In this document: positions 26,472 to 33,914 of the stretch, one piece after another
Position numbering within the stretch: position 1 is the stretch's first letter
Layout of the letters: every line of letters starts with the position of its first letter
Assembly: GCA_008080565.1 (NCBI GenBank)
Contig: VIKE01000001.1
Span: forward strand, 60,534 to 124,533
Length of the DNA stretch: 64,000 nt
Reading direction: 5' to 3'
Source: Rhodocyclaceae bacterium
GTDB taxonomy: Bacteria > Pseudomonadota > Gammaproteobacteria > Burkholderiales > Rhodocyclaceae
Program-made: the position numbers and the translations under genes
Notes under the pieces: generated by a model
What the model saw: only the letters and a program-made list of their open reading frames with translations
Databases searched by the model: none
What the model was told of the DNA's origin: nothing

Positions 26472-29400
26472 TCAGGCGATCTCCCGCAGGAAGCCCCGCA
26501 CCAGCTCCACGCGCTTCTCCAGGGTGGGCGATGCCTTCTCGATCTTCAGCCGGTCCTGGCCGGCGAGCTTGTATTCACGCTTGGTCTGGATGAGCTGGAT
26601 GAGCTTCATGGGGTCCACCGGCGGGTTGGGCACGAACTGGATGCTGGCGGACTCCGGCCCCACGTCCAGGCGGGCGATGCCGTAGCGCTTGGTATCCAGG
26701 CGCAGGCGATGCACCGCCAGCAGGGTTTCGCCGGCTTCCGGCAGCAGGCCGAAGCGGTCGATGAGTTCCTCCTTCAGATCGTCCAGTTCTTCGCTGGAAT
26801 CGCAGTTGGCCAGGCGCTTGTAGAGCACCAGGCGTTCGTGGATGTCGCCGCAGTAGCTGTCCGGCAGCAGGGCGGGCAGGTTGAGGTTGATCTCGGCGGT
26901 GACGGCCAGCGGCGCGTTCATGTCCGGCTCGCGTCCTGCTTGAAGTGATTTCACCGCACTGTTCAGCATGTCATTGAATAGATTGAAACCAACCTCCTGC
27001 ATTTCGCCGCTCTGGTTCTCCCCCAGCACCTCGCCGGCGCCGCGGATTTCCAGGTCGTGCATGGACAGGTAGAAGCCGGAACCCAGGTCTTCCATGCTCT
27101 GGATGGCTTCCAGCCGCTTGCTGGCGGCGGGCGTCACGCCGGCGCCGTTGGGTGGGGTGAGCAGGTAGGCATAGGCCTGGTGATGCGACCGGCCGACGCG
27201 GCCGCGCAACTGGTGCAACTGGGCCAGGCCGAACTTGTCGGCCCGGTTCATGAGGATGGTGTTGGCGCTGGGCACGTCGATGCCCGTCTCGATGATGGTG
27301 GTGCACAACAGCACGTTGAAGCGCTGGTGGGTGAAGTCGCGCATGACGTGTTCCAGCTCCCGCTCCGGCATCTGGCCGTGGGCGATCTCGATGCGGCCTT
27401 CCGGAATCAGCTTCACCAGCTTTTCGTGCATGGTGCGGATGGTTTCCACCTCGTTGTGCAGGAAATAGATCTGGCCGCCGCGCTTCAGCTCGCGCAGGCA
27501 GGCCTCGCGGATGAGGCCGTCGGATATGGGCTGCACGAAGGTCTTGATGGCCAGGCGCTTCTGCGGCGCGGTGGCGATCACCGAAAAGTCGCGGATGCCT
27601 TCCAGGGACATGGCCAGGGTGCGGGGGATGGGTGTCGCTGTCAGGGTCAGCACGTCCACCTCGGCGCGCAGTTCCTTCATGCGCTCCTTCTGGCGCACGC
27701 CGAAGCGGTGTTCCTCGTCGATGATGACCAACCCCAGGTGCTTGAAGGACACGTCCTTCGACAGCAGCTTGTGGGTGCCGATGACGACGTCGATGCGGCC
27801 GGCCTGCAAACCCTCCAGGGCGGCGGCGACCTCCTTGGGGGAACGGAAGCGGGACAGCTCGGCCAGCTTCACCGGGAAGTCGGCAAAGCGGTCGGAGAAA
27901 GTCTGGAAGTGCTGCTCGGCCAGCAGGGTGGTGGGGCACAGCACCGCCACCTGCTTGCCGCCCGAGACCGCGACGAAGGCGGCGCGCAGGGCCACCTCGG
28001 TCTTGCCGAAGCCGACGTCGCCGCACACCAGCCGGTCCATCGGCTTGCCCGAGGTCATGTCCCGCACCACCGCCTCGATGGCGGCGAGCTGGTCCGGCGT
28101 CTCCTCGAAGCCGAAGCCCTCGGCGAAGGCGTCCAGGTCATGTTCGCTCAACGGGAAGGCGTGGCCCTGGCGCGCGGCGCGCATCGCATACAGGTTGAGC
28201 AGTTCGGCGGCGGTGTCGCGGGCCTTCTGCATGGCCTTGCGCTTCGCCTTCTCCCACTGGCCGCTGCCCAGCCTGTGCAGGGGGGCGGCATCCGGGTCGC
28301 CGCCCAGGTAGCGGGAGATGACGTGCAGATGGGCCACCGGCACGTAGAGCTTGTCGCCGCCGGCGAATTCCAGGGTGAGGAATTCCTCCTCGCCGTTGCC
28401 CATGTCCATGCCGGTGAGGCCGAGGTAGCGGCCGATGCCGTGCTGGGCATGGACCACCGGGTCGCCCACCTTGAGTTCGGACAGATCCTTGAGCAGGCCC
28501 TCGGCGGTGGTGGCCCGCCTGGCCTCCCGCGCCCGGCGGGTGACGGGACTGCGGGCGTAGAGCTCGGTTTCGGTGATGACCGCGAGGTGCGCGTCGAGGT
28601 CGATGAAACCCGCGGCGAGAGGGCCGGTGGTGAGGGTGAACTTCCCCTCCCCCGCAAGCGGGGGAGGGGTTAGGGGAGAGGGGACTTTGATCTTGTCGTG
28701 TGGGGTTTGCGCGGAAAGGCTTCCCTCTCCCCCGGCCCCTTTTATGCCCTTCAGGGTGCCCCCGCTTGCGGGGGAGGGGAGGGCTATCCATCCTTCGGCC
28801 AGTCGTGGCTTCAGCCCATATTCCGCCAGGGCATTCACCAGGGTCTCCCGCCGGCCCAGGCTTTCCGCCACCACCAGGGTGGCGCCGGGGAAGGCGTTCA
28901 GGTGGGTTTGCAGGCGGTGGTAGGGGTTGTCGGCCTTGCGTTCCACTTCCACGGCGGGGGCGGGGTGGTACGAAAGCCCCTCCCCCGCAGGCGGGGGAGG
29001 GGTTTGGGGAGAGGGAGCCTGGGCTGTGTACTGGAGGGCAAGCGCGGGAAAGCTTCCCTCTCCCCCGGCCCCTTTTATGCCCTTCAGGGTGCCCCCGCCT
29101 GCGGGGGAGGGGAGCCACATTTCCAGCCGCGCGTAGGGGCGGAGCGCTCCGAAGAACCCGTCCGGCATGAGGAACAGATCCTCCGGCTTGAGCAGTGGCC
29201 GGTTCCTGTCGCCCTGCATCAACCGGTGCCGGCTCTGGGTGTCGCGCCAGAAATTCTCCACCGCCGCCTGGATATCGCCGTGCAGCACCAGGGCGGTGTC
29301 CTCGGCCAGGTAGTCGAACAGGGTGGCGGTGGCCTCGAAGAACAGCGGCAGGTAGTACTCCACGCCGCCGGGGGCGAGTTTGTTGGAAACGTCCTTGTAG

Positions 29401-30119
29401 ACCTGGCTCTTCGACGGGTCACCCTCGAAGCGTTCGCGGAAGCTCTGCCGGAAATGGCTGACGCCGGCCTCGTCCAGCGGCACCTCGCGCGCCGGCAGCA
29501 GGCGGATTTCCGCCACCTTGTAGAGGGTGCGCTGGGTATCCGCATCGAAGGTGCGGATGGATTCGATCTCGTCGTCGAACAGGTCGAGGCGGTAGGGCAG
29601 GGCGGTACCCATGGGGAACAGGTCGATGATGCCGCCGCGCACGGCGAACTCGCCCGGGCTCAGCACCTGGTTCACCGCGTGATAGCCGGCCTGGGCCAGG
29701 CGGTTACGCAGCTTCTCGCCGTCGAGCTTGTCCTTCTCCTTGAGCAGGAAGGCGTGCGCGTTCAGGTAGGCCGGTGGGCACAACCGCTGGGCCGCCGTCG
29801 CGGCGGGCGCCACCAGCACGTCCAGCCTGCCCTGGGAAGCCAGCCAGAGGGCGGACAGCCGCTCGGACACCAGGTCCGGATGGGGCGAGATGGGGTCGTA
29901 GGGCAGGGTCTCCCAGTCCGGCAACAGGCGCACGGACAGGGCGGGGTCGAACCAGGCGATCTCCTCGACCAGCCGCGCCGCATCCTGGGCGGTCTGGGTG
30001 AGCACCAGCAGGCGGCCGGCCTTGCCATACTTCGAGAGAACCAGACTGTCCGCCGAGCCGGACGGAAGCGACAAACGCCGGCGTTGGCCGGGCGGTGGAA
30101 AAGCGGGCAGGGCGGTCAT
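26472..30119 (-). CDS. mfd: Mfd, transcription-repair coupling factor, with two in-frame repeat insertions
   Basis: Mfd displaces RNA polymerase stalled at DNA lesions and recruits UvrA. The order is normal: UvrB-like N-terminal part (LPDWETLPYD, GGIIDLFPMG), RNA-polymerase-interacting CarD-like domain (VGDPVVHAQHGIGRYLGL), RecG-like motor (CGDVGFGKTEVALRAAF, IIDEEHRFGVRQKE, TLTATPIPRTL, TTIIETGIDVPSANT) and C-terminal TRCF domain. At 1215 residues it is longer than E. coli Mfd (1148). The excess comes from two foreign stretches of about 46 residues, near residues 336-381 and 446-492, encoded by GC-rich palindromic repeats. Both lie between the UvrB-like part and the polymerase-interacting domain. 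The frame stays open, so the gene is probably expressed. Confidence 0.95.
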   Translation of the reverse strand: MTALPAFPPPGQRRRLSLPSGSADSLVLSKYGKAGRLLVLTQTAQDAARLVEEIAWFDPALSVRLLPDWETLPYDPISPHPDLVSERLSALWLASQGRLDVLVAPAATAAQRLCPPAYLNAHAFLLKEKDKLDGEKLRNRLAQAGYHAVNQVLSPGEFAVRGGIIDLFPMGTALPYRLDLFDDEIESIRTFDADTQRTLYKVAEIRLLPAREVPLDEAGVSHFRQSFRERFEGDPSKSQVYKDVSNKLAPGGVEYYLPLFFEATATLFDYLAEDTALVLHGDIQAAVENFWRDTQSRHRLMQGDRNRPLLKPEDLFLMPDGFFGALRPYARLEMWLPSPAGGGTLKGIKGAGGEGSFPALALQYTAQAPSPQTPPPPAGEGLSYHPAPAVEVERKADNPYHRLQTHLNAFPGATLVVAESLGRRETLVNALAEYGLKPRLAEGWIALPSPASGGTLKGIKGAGGEGSLSAQTPHDKIKVPSPLTPPPLAGEGKFTLTTGPLAAGFIDLDAHLAVITETELYARSPVTRRAREARRATTAEGLLKDLSELKVGDPVVHAQHGIGRYLGLTGMDMGNGEEEFLTLEFAGGDKLYVPVAHLHVISRYLGGDPDAAPLHRLGSGQWEKAKRKAMQKARDTAAELLNLYAMRAARQGHAFPLSEHDLDAFAEGFGFEETPDQLAAIEAVVRDMTSGKPMDRLVCGDVGFGKTEVALRAAFVAVSGGKQVAVLCPTTLLAEQHFQTFSDRFADFPVKLAELSRFRSPKEVAAALEGLQAGRIDVVIGTHKLLSKDVSFKHLGLVIIDEEHRFGVRQKERMKELRAEVDVLTLTATPIPRTLAMSLEGIRDFSVIATAPQKRLAIKTFVQPISDGLIREACLRELKRGGQIYFLHNEVETIRTMHEKLVKLIPEGRIEIAHGQMPERELEHVMRDFTHQRFNVLLCTTIIETGIDVPSANTILMNRADKFGLAQLHQLRGRVGRSHHQAYAYLLTPPNGAGVTPAASKRLEAIQSMEDLGSGFYLSMHDLEIRGAGEVLGENQSGEMQEVGFNLFNDMLNSAVKSLQAGREPDMNAPLAVTAEINLNLPALLPDSYCGDIHERLVLYKRLANCDSSEELDDLKEELIDRFGLLPEAGETLLAVHRLRLDTKRYGIARLDVGPESASIQFVPNPPVDPMKLIQLIQTKREYKLAGQDRLKIEKASPTLEKRVELVRGFLREIA
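28644..28782. repeat. Paired GC-rich palindromic element inside mfd (copy A)
   Basis: The left unit is CCCCTCCCCCGC (28644-28655), loop AA, GCGGGGGAGGGG (28658-28669), then TTAGGGGAGAGGG. About 38 bases later the inverse-oriented right unit begins with CCCTCTCCCCCGG (28723 on) and ends GCCCCCGCTTGCGGGGGAGG (28758-28777) plus GGAG. The two units form a large inverted repeat around a variable centre, like paired REP sequences. On the mfd coding strand it reads LPSPASGG, then GEG, then [13 protein letters not shown], without a stop. Confidence 0.9.
28977..29113. repeat. Paired GC-rich palindromic element inside mfd (copy B)
   Basis: Same architecture as the copy about 195 bases away. Left unit: CCCCTCCCCCGC (28977-28988), loop AG, GCGGGGGAGGGG (28991-29002), then TTTGGGGAGAGGG. 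Right unit: from CCCTCTCCCCCGG (29056) to the palindrome ending at 29113. The right units of the two copies are nearly identical over almost 60 bases (one C/T change seen), while the roughly 26-base centres differ. On the mfd strand it encodes LPSPAGGG, then GEG, then PSPQTPPPPAGEG. Confidence 0.9.
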
Positions 30120-30178
30120 GACGGGGCGATTTGGAGAAGGCCGGCATTATCCCAAATCGCGGGGCGCGAAGTTGTTAC

Positions 30179-30197
30179 CCCCCTTTGATCAAGGGGG
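30179..30197. repeat. Small inverted repeat after the PilZ-like gene
   Basis: CCCCCTT (30179-30185), TGATC, AAGGGGG (30191-30197) form a 7-base inverted repeat in the 97-base gap between the leftward PilZ-like gene and the leftward mfd gene. There is no T-run on the mfd-proximal side, so it is a weak terminator at best; it may be a Rho-dependent stop signal or a small intergenic repeat. Confidence 0.4.
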
Positions 30198-30216
30198 CAT
30201 GAGGCCAACCCACAGG

Positions 30217-30720
30217 TCAACCCACCCGCGCCCGGATGGCCTGACGATGGCGCCGGAAGACGAACTGGACGAGGGCGTCGTTGAGTGCCTCCGACACGCC
30301 GGCCAGCCCTGCCCGAGCCAGGCCCGCCATGGGCGCCAGGGCCACGGCGGGCAGTTTCAGGGTCAGGGGCAATGCTTCCGAGGGGCGCAATTCCAGGACC
30401 AATGCCGCGCCTGCAGCGGGCGCATCGGTCTCTTCCCACTCCACCACCTCGGCCCCCAGCCTCACCCTCCGCGCCTCGCCCGGTGCGGTCGCCTCCAGGG
30501 CACGGGCGAGCAGATGCAGGGCCAGGTCCAGCTTGGCTTCCAGCCGGTCGAGGCGGCGGTTGTCGGCGCCGGGCTCGGTTTCATGGCCGCCTTCCATCTG
30601 GTTGATGGCCGTCAGCAGCAGGGCCGCCTCGCGCATCATGGCCTGGCGCGTATCCTCGTCCGGCGCGGCCGCGCGCCAGACCAGGGGCATGCGGCATTCG
30701 CACAACAGACCTTCATTCAT
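30217..30720 (-). CDS. Probable atypical PilZ-domain protein
   Basis: The 167-residue cytoplasmic protein begins MNEGLLCECRMPLVWR. A helical region (about 25-80: REAALLLTAINQM, RLDRLEAKLDLALHLLARAL) follows, then a beta-rich C-terminal part (VRLGAEVVEW, GAALVLELRPSEALPLTLKL) and a final helix. This layout fits the atypical PilZ family, a c-di-GMP-receptor-related group in which the usual RxxxR motif can be missing; I see no RxxxR-D/NxSxxG pair, so nucleotide binding is uncertain. Its start overlaps the end of the FGGY kinase gene by 8 bases, so the two are co-translated. Confidence 0.5.
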   Translation of the reverse strand: MNEGLLCECRMPLVWRAAAPDEDTRQAMMREAALLLTAINQMEGGHETEPGADNRRLDRLEAKLDLALHLLARALEATAPGEARRVRLGAEVVEWEETDAPAAGAALVLELRPSEALPLTLKLPAVALAPMAGLARAGLAGVSEALNDALVQFVFRRHRQAIRARVG

Positions 30721-31981
30721 CCTGCTCTCCCGGAAAAAGGGCCGTACCGAACCGGGCCAGCCGCGCCGCTCCGAAGCAGGCTTCGTGCTCCGCCGCGCGG
30801 CTGATCGGCACGCCCAGCAGGCGGGCGCGGATGCGCTCGTAAGTCGGATTGCCGGCGCCGCCGCCGCTGCTTACCACGCGGCTCAAGGGCGTGGCGCCCA
30901 GCTCGGCCAGGCGACGGTAGCCCAGCGCCTCGATGCGCGCCAGCCCTTCCAGCAGGCCGTGCAGGAATTCCGCCCGTTCCACCGGCCGGGGTTCCAGGCG
31001 CGGTGGCAGGGCCGGATCGTGGATGGGGAAGCGTTCGCCGGGGCGGGGCAGGGGGTAATAGTCCAGGCCAGTGGAATGTTCCGGATCGATGCGCGCGGAC
31101 AGCGCCGGCAACTCGTCGTCGGAAAAATGCTGGCGCAGCACGCCGCCGCCGGCGTTGGAGGCCCCGCCCGCCAGCCACAGATTGCCGAACCAGTGCGAAT
31201 AGATGCCATAGCGCCCGTCATCCACGCGGGTTTCCGACAGCAGCTTCAGCACCAGCGTGGTGCCCAGGGAGGTCACCGCCTCGCCCGGACGGTCGACGCC
31301 GGCGGCCAGGAAGGCGGCGATGCTATCGGTGGTGCCGGCGCGCACCAGGCAATCCGGGTTGAGGCCGAGTTCCCGCGCCCGCGGACGTTCCACCACACCC
31401 AGGGTGGCGCCGGGCTTCACCAGCACCGGCAGGTAGTCCACGTCGGCCAGGTATTCCACCCAGGCCGGCCACTGGCCGGTTTCCAGGTCCGCGCCCATCT
31501 TCAGGGCGTTGTGGTAGTCGCTCATTGGCCGGCCCGAGAGCAGGGCGGACAGCCAGTCCGCCTGGTTCAGGTAGAGCCGCGCCCGCTCCAGGCCCAGGCG
31601 CTTCTTCAGCCACAGCATCTTGGCCAGGCCGGAGGTGGCGGCGGCGGCCGGATGTTCCGCGCCCGCCGCGCGGCGGATGGCGGCGGCTTCCTCCACCGCC
31701 CGGGCGTCGTTGTACAGCAGCGGCGGATAGGTGGGGTTCAGCGCCTCGTCGCAGGCCAGCACGCTGGCCGAGGTGCCGTCCACCGCCAGGGCCGCCATCC
31801 GCTTGCGCATGCCAGCGGGCACCTGGGCGACCAGGTCGAGCAGGGCCTCGCGCCAGGTGGCCGCCGCCTCGTGTTCCGGCAGCGCGCCGAACTCCACCCG
31901 CGCCATGTCCTCGATCTGTCCGGTGGGCGCGATGACGCAGGCGCGGGCGCCGGAGGTACCGAAGTCGATGCCTAGGAACAT
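30713..31981 (-). CDS. FGGY-family carbohydrate kinase
   Basis: This ATP-dependent sugar kinase of the FGGY family has the phosphate-1 motif MFLGIDFGTSGARACVI at the N-terminus, DGTSASVLACD, the catalytic-region segment GTTDSIAAFLAAGVDRPGEA, and adenosine-site GGGAGNPTYERIRARLLG near the C-terminus. It is short (422 residues against about 480-500 for xylulokinases), as in the D-ribulose kinase-like subgroup, so pentulose phosphorylation is likely but the substrate is not certain. The ATG at 31981 directly begins the family N-terminus; a TTG 12 codons upstream would run into the toxin gene and is rejected. It overlaps the PilZ-like gene. Confidence 0.82.
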   Translation of the reverse strand: MFLGIDFGTSGARACVIAPTGQIEDMARVEFGALPEHEAAATWREALLDLVAQVPAGMRKRMAALAVDGTSASVLACDEALNPTYPPLLYNDARAVEEAAAIRRAAGAEHPAAAATSGLAKMLWLKKRLGLERARLYLNQADWLSALLSGRPMSDYHNALKMGADLETGQWPAWVEYLADVDYLPVLVKPGATLGVVERPRARELGLNPDCLVRAGTTDSIAAFLAAGVDRPGEAVTSLGTTLVLKLLSETRVDDGRYGIYSHWFGNLWLAGGASNAGGGVLRQHFSDDELPALSARIDPEHSTGLDYYPLPRPGERFPIHDPALPPRLEPRPVERAEFLHGLLEGLARIEALGYRRLAELGATPLSRVVSSGGGAGNPTYERIRARLLGVPISRAAEHEACFGAARLARFGTALFPGEQDE

Positions 31982-32013
31982 GGAAAACCGGGGTCGGTCA
32001 GGCTGTCCACGCT

Positions 32014-32445
32014 TCAAAGCCCCCCGTGAGCGGACCAGAAATCCGCCGGAGCCATGACGGGATAGCGCCCGGAGAAGGCCAGCAGATCCTTGTCGCCTGT
32101 GATGAGGTAATCCGCCTTGGCGGTTTCCATCGCCGCGACCAGGGTGCCGAGCACGGGGTGATCCGCCGGATCGCGGAGTTCGGGTGCCGGGTGGGCGACT
32201 GGCTCGATGATTTCCGCCTGGATGGACAGGATATCCACCACATCCTCCATTTCCGCCGGCGACAGGCCATGCCGATGAACAAGGCGCGGCAACACCCGGC
32301 GCAGTTCATCCAGGATGTATTCGGAAAGCAGGACTTCCACCGAGCCGTGCCGCCAGGCCGCCATGATCTTTCCGGGAATGCTGGCCGGAAAGGCGATGCC
32401 GGATAGCAGCACGTTGGTATCGAGCACGACGCGGAGGGTGGCCAC
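32014..32445 (-). CDS. PIN-domain toxin (putative VapC-like ribonuclease)
   Basis: The 143-residue protein is a PIN-domain nuclease with the acidic residues in place: VVLDTNVLLSG at the N-terminus, SEYILDELRRVL (central glutamate), DHPVLGTLVAAMETAKADYLITGDKDLL (the paired late aspartates). It resembles the COG1569 group of toxins. The partner antitoxin lies 8 bases upstream on the same strand. It is likely to cleave RNA when free of the antitoxin. Confidence 0.85.
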   Translation of the reverse strand: MATLRVVLDTNVLLSGIAFPASIPGKIMAAWRHGSVEVLLSEYILDELRRVLPRLVHRHGLSPAEMEDVVDILSIQAEIIEPVAHPAPELRDPADHPVLGTLVAAMETAKADYLITGDKDLLAFSGRYPVMAPADFWSAHGGL

Positions 32446-32453
32446 CGGCGTGC

Positions 32454-32735
32454 TCAGGCGGTATTGGAGGATTTCCGTTCCGCGGCCACCGCCGCGTCGA
32501 TCTCCGCCATGCCTTCCGTCTCGGGGACGCCGGCGAAGCCCGCCTCGATGCGCGCAGAAAGCATGTCGAAACGCGCCTGCATGCGGCGAATGCGCCCGAA
32601 CAGCCGGGCATCCACCAAGGCCGCGACGGGCTTGCCGTCCTTGTTGATGACGATGCTGTCGTGCCTGAACTGCACCTGGTTCAGCATCTCGCCCAGGTTC
32701 TGGCGGAAGGTGACCGCGCTGGTTTCAGTAATCAT
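32454..32735 (-). CDS. Phd/YefM-family antitoxin
   Basis: The 93-residue protein has the Phd/YefM DNA-binding fold (ETSAVTFRQNLGEMLNQVQF, then DSIVINKDGKPVAALVDARLF) and a charged C-terminal tail that would wrap the toxin. It is the first gene of a two-gene module with the PIN toxin. A perfect inverted repeat just upstream (32746-32772) is the likely operator through which the pair represses itself. Confidence 0.85.
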   Translation of the reverse strand: MITETSAVTFRQNLGEMLNQVQFRHDSIVINKDGKPVAALVDARLFGRIRRMQARFDMLSARIEAGFAGVPETEGMAEIDAAVAAERKSSNTA

Positions 32736-32745
32736 GGCAGGTATT

Positions 32746-32772
32746 CCATAATGATCATGGCGGTCATTATGG
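32746..32772 (-). promoter_or_regulatory. Operator-like inverted repeat of the Phd/PIN module
   Basis: CCATAATGA (32746-32754) and TCATTATGG (32764-32772) are perfect 9-base inverted copies around a 9-base spacer. The repeat begins 10 bases upstream of the antitoxin ATG, where a repressor would block transcription. Phd-type antitoxins are known to bind such palindromes. Binding is inferred. Confidence 0.65.
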
Positions 32773-32790
32773 TTACGGTACTACAAGGGG

Positions 32791-33084
32791 TCAATCAGGC
32801 AAGTCCCAGGAATAGAGGAACAAGATGGCGGCCAAAGCCTGCTTCTGGGTGGATGCGGCAACGTTTCGCTCCACTGCGAGGGAGGAAAGAAAGGCCTCGA
32901 CCTCCGGGCCTCCCATTTCAGACGGGTGCCGCTTCTGATTGAAGAAGATGAAACGCCTGATCCAATGGGTGTAGGATTCCTCCGTCCTGCGGCTGTAGTG
33001 CTTGGTCCGGATTCGATTCCGGACCGCATCCATCAACCGGGGTTTGGGAGGATTGCCTTGTTGATCGTCGCCTTGTGCCGTCAT
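32791..33084 (-). pseudogene. intI: Truncated integron integrase (intI fragment)
   Basis: Only the N-terminal core-binding domain of a tyrosine recombinase remains (97 residues). The sequence RIRTKHYSRRTEESYTHWIR, then FIFFNQKRHPSEMGGPEVEAFLSSLAVERN, then ASTQKQALAAILFLY is diagnostic of IntI rather than XerC/D. After ILFLY the similarity stops and the frame ends (SWDLPD, stop). The whole catalytic domain with R-H-R-Y is absent, so it cannot recombine DNA. It points away from an array of attC-bearing genes, exactly where an intI gene should be. Confidence 0.85.
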
Positions 33085-33192
33085 AACGCTCCCCGAATTA
33101 TAAAAATCAATGGGTTACACTGCCATCGAACAAGATGCACTATGCACGGCAGTTCCGCATGAGATACATGGCGTTTGAGCCATTCAATCCAC

Positions 33193-33199
33193 GTTAGCC
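33193..33199 (+). other. Possible attI/first-cassette junction
   Basis: GTTAGCC is one base from the integron core-site consensus GTTRRRY. It lies between the divergent intI fragment (starting at 33084) and the first cassette gene, whose ATG is 14 bases later. This is the position expected for the attI-cassette junction. No wider attI consensus exists to test it by eye. Confidence 0.4.
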
Positions 33200-33212
33200 A
33201 GAAAGAGGCAAC

Positions 33213-33452
33213 ATGGCCCCTACGATTGTCCGCGACGGTGCGTTTCGGCTGTTCTTCTTCTCGCGGGAAGAGCCGAGAATGCACATCCATGTGGCCCATC
33301 CGCATGGTGAGGCCAAATTCTGGCTGCAACCGAGTCTGACCCTTGCCAACCACATCGGCTTGTCCAAACAGGAATTGGCCGATGCCGAGCGCGTCGTCAC
33401 TCGCCACCTTGAGGAGATCATCAATGCTTGGCACAGACACTTTGGCGGCTGA
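33213..33452 (+). CDS. DUF4160 protein (first gene of cassette 1)
   Basis: The 79-residue protein matches the DUF4160 family: PTIVRDGAFRLFFFSREEPRMHIHVAH, then GEAKFWLQPSLTLA, and a C-terminal helix ending in ADAERVVTRHLEEIINAWHR. DUF4160 genes are frequently paired with DUF2442 genes and proposed as toxin-antitoxin-like modules; no biochemical role is established in my knowledge. The ATG follows AAAGAGGCAAC. It overlaps the DUF2442 gene by 29 bases and begins 14 bases after a core-site-like sequence, so it is cassette cargo. Confidence 0.8.
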   Translation: MAPTIVRDGAFRLFFFSREEPRMHIHVAHPHGEAKFWLQPSLTLANHIGLSKQELADAERVVTRHLEEIINAWHRHFGG

Positions 33453-33723
33453 AGTCACTCATGTTTCAACACATGGCTTCTGGGTGCTTCTCGGCGAGGA
33501 GGAACTGCTGTTGCCGTTTTCCAAGTTCCCATGGTTTCGGCAAGCGACCATAGAGCAGCTGACCACCATCGAGTGGCCAACCACTGATCATCTTTACTGG
33601 CCGCTGCTAGATATCGATTTATCCGTAGCATCCATCCGGAATCCTGAAAAATTCCCCCTCATGTCGGCTGCCTCGGCTAACCCTGCGCTCCAGGGGAACG
33701 CGCCGCAAGCAGCGCGACCCTGA
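33424..33723 (+). CDS. DUF2442 protein whose end reads into attC
   Basis: The 99-residue product has the DUF2442 signature: VTHVSTHGFWVLLGEEELLLPFSKFPWF, then LYWPLLDIDLSVASI. The core ends near residue 78. The last 19 residues (SAASANPALQGNAPQAARP) are translated from the attC recombination site, a known effect when a cassette gene lacks an early stop. The ATG at 33424 lies inside the DUF4160 gene. The two proteins probably act together. Confidence 0.8.
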   Translation: MLGTDTLAAEVTHVSTHGFWVLLGEEELLLPFSKFPWFRQATIEQLTTIEWPTTDHLYWPLLDIDLSVASIRNPEKFPLMSAASANPALQGNAPQAARP

Positions 33724-33738
33724 GCCAGGACGTTGGGC
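33675..33738. other. attC recombination site of cassette 1
   Basis: A 64-base imperfect palindrome runs from GGCTAAC to the core site GTTGGGC (33732-33738, exact GTTRRRY). Inner arms GCTCCAGGG and CCCTGAGC pair with one unpaired base, the extrahelical base that orients attC folding, and CGCGCCGC pairs with AGCGCG around the tip. The left outer box departs from RYYYAAC at one position. This is a standard short attC. Confidence 0.85.
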
Positions 33739-33914
33739 CGCACAATGAATTGTGCCTGCAAGAATACAAACGTAATGCGATTCAAGAGAAGGGGGTGATC
33801 GTGACAACGAAAAAAACGTGGTCTGTCCCTTGTTGTCCCTACAGCGCCGGTTAGTTCTACGTTGGGCGACAGGCAGCTCGCCACTATTACTTAATAGGTT
33901 GCAAGGGGACTCTG
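33739..33914. other. Gene-less stretch, probably a small ORF-less cassette
   Basis: Between the first attC and the next cassette gene there is no convincing gene. A second exact core site GTTGGGC occurs at 33861-33867, preceded by GCGCCGGTTAGTTCTAC, which resembles the right half of a longer attC. The roughly 130 bases between the two core sites would be a small cassette without a gene, or a degraded one. I could not find its matching left half with confidence. Confidence 0.45.

Noticed and set aside
28644..29113. A CRISPR array or tandem repeat locus in mfd
   Set aside because: Only two copies with unequal centres and internal palindromes; spacing and structure do not fit CRISPR repeats and spacers.
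32791..33084. A functional site-specific recombinase
   Set aside because: The catalytic domain with the R-H-R-Y residues is missing, so it is listed as a pseudogene.
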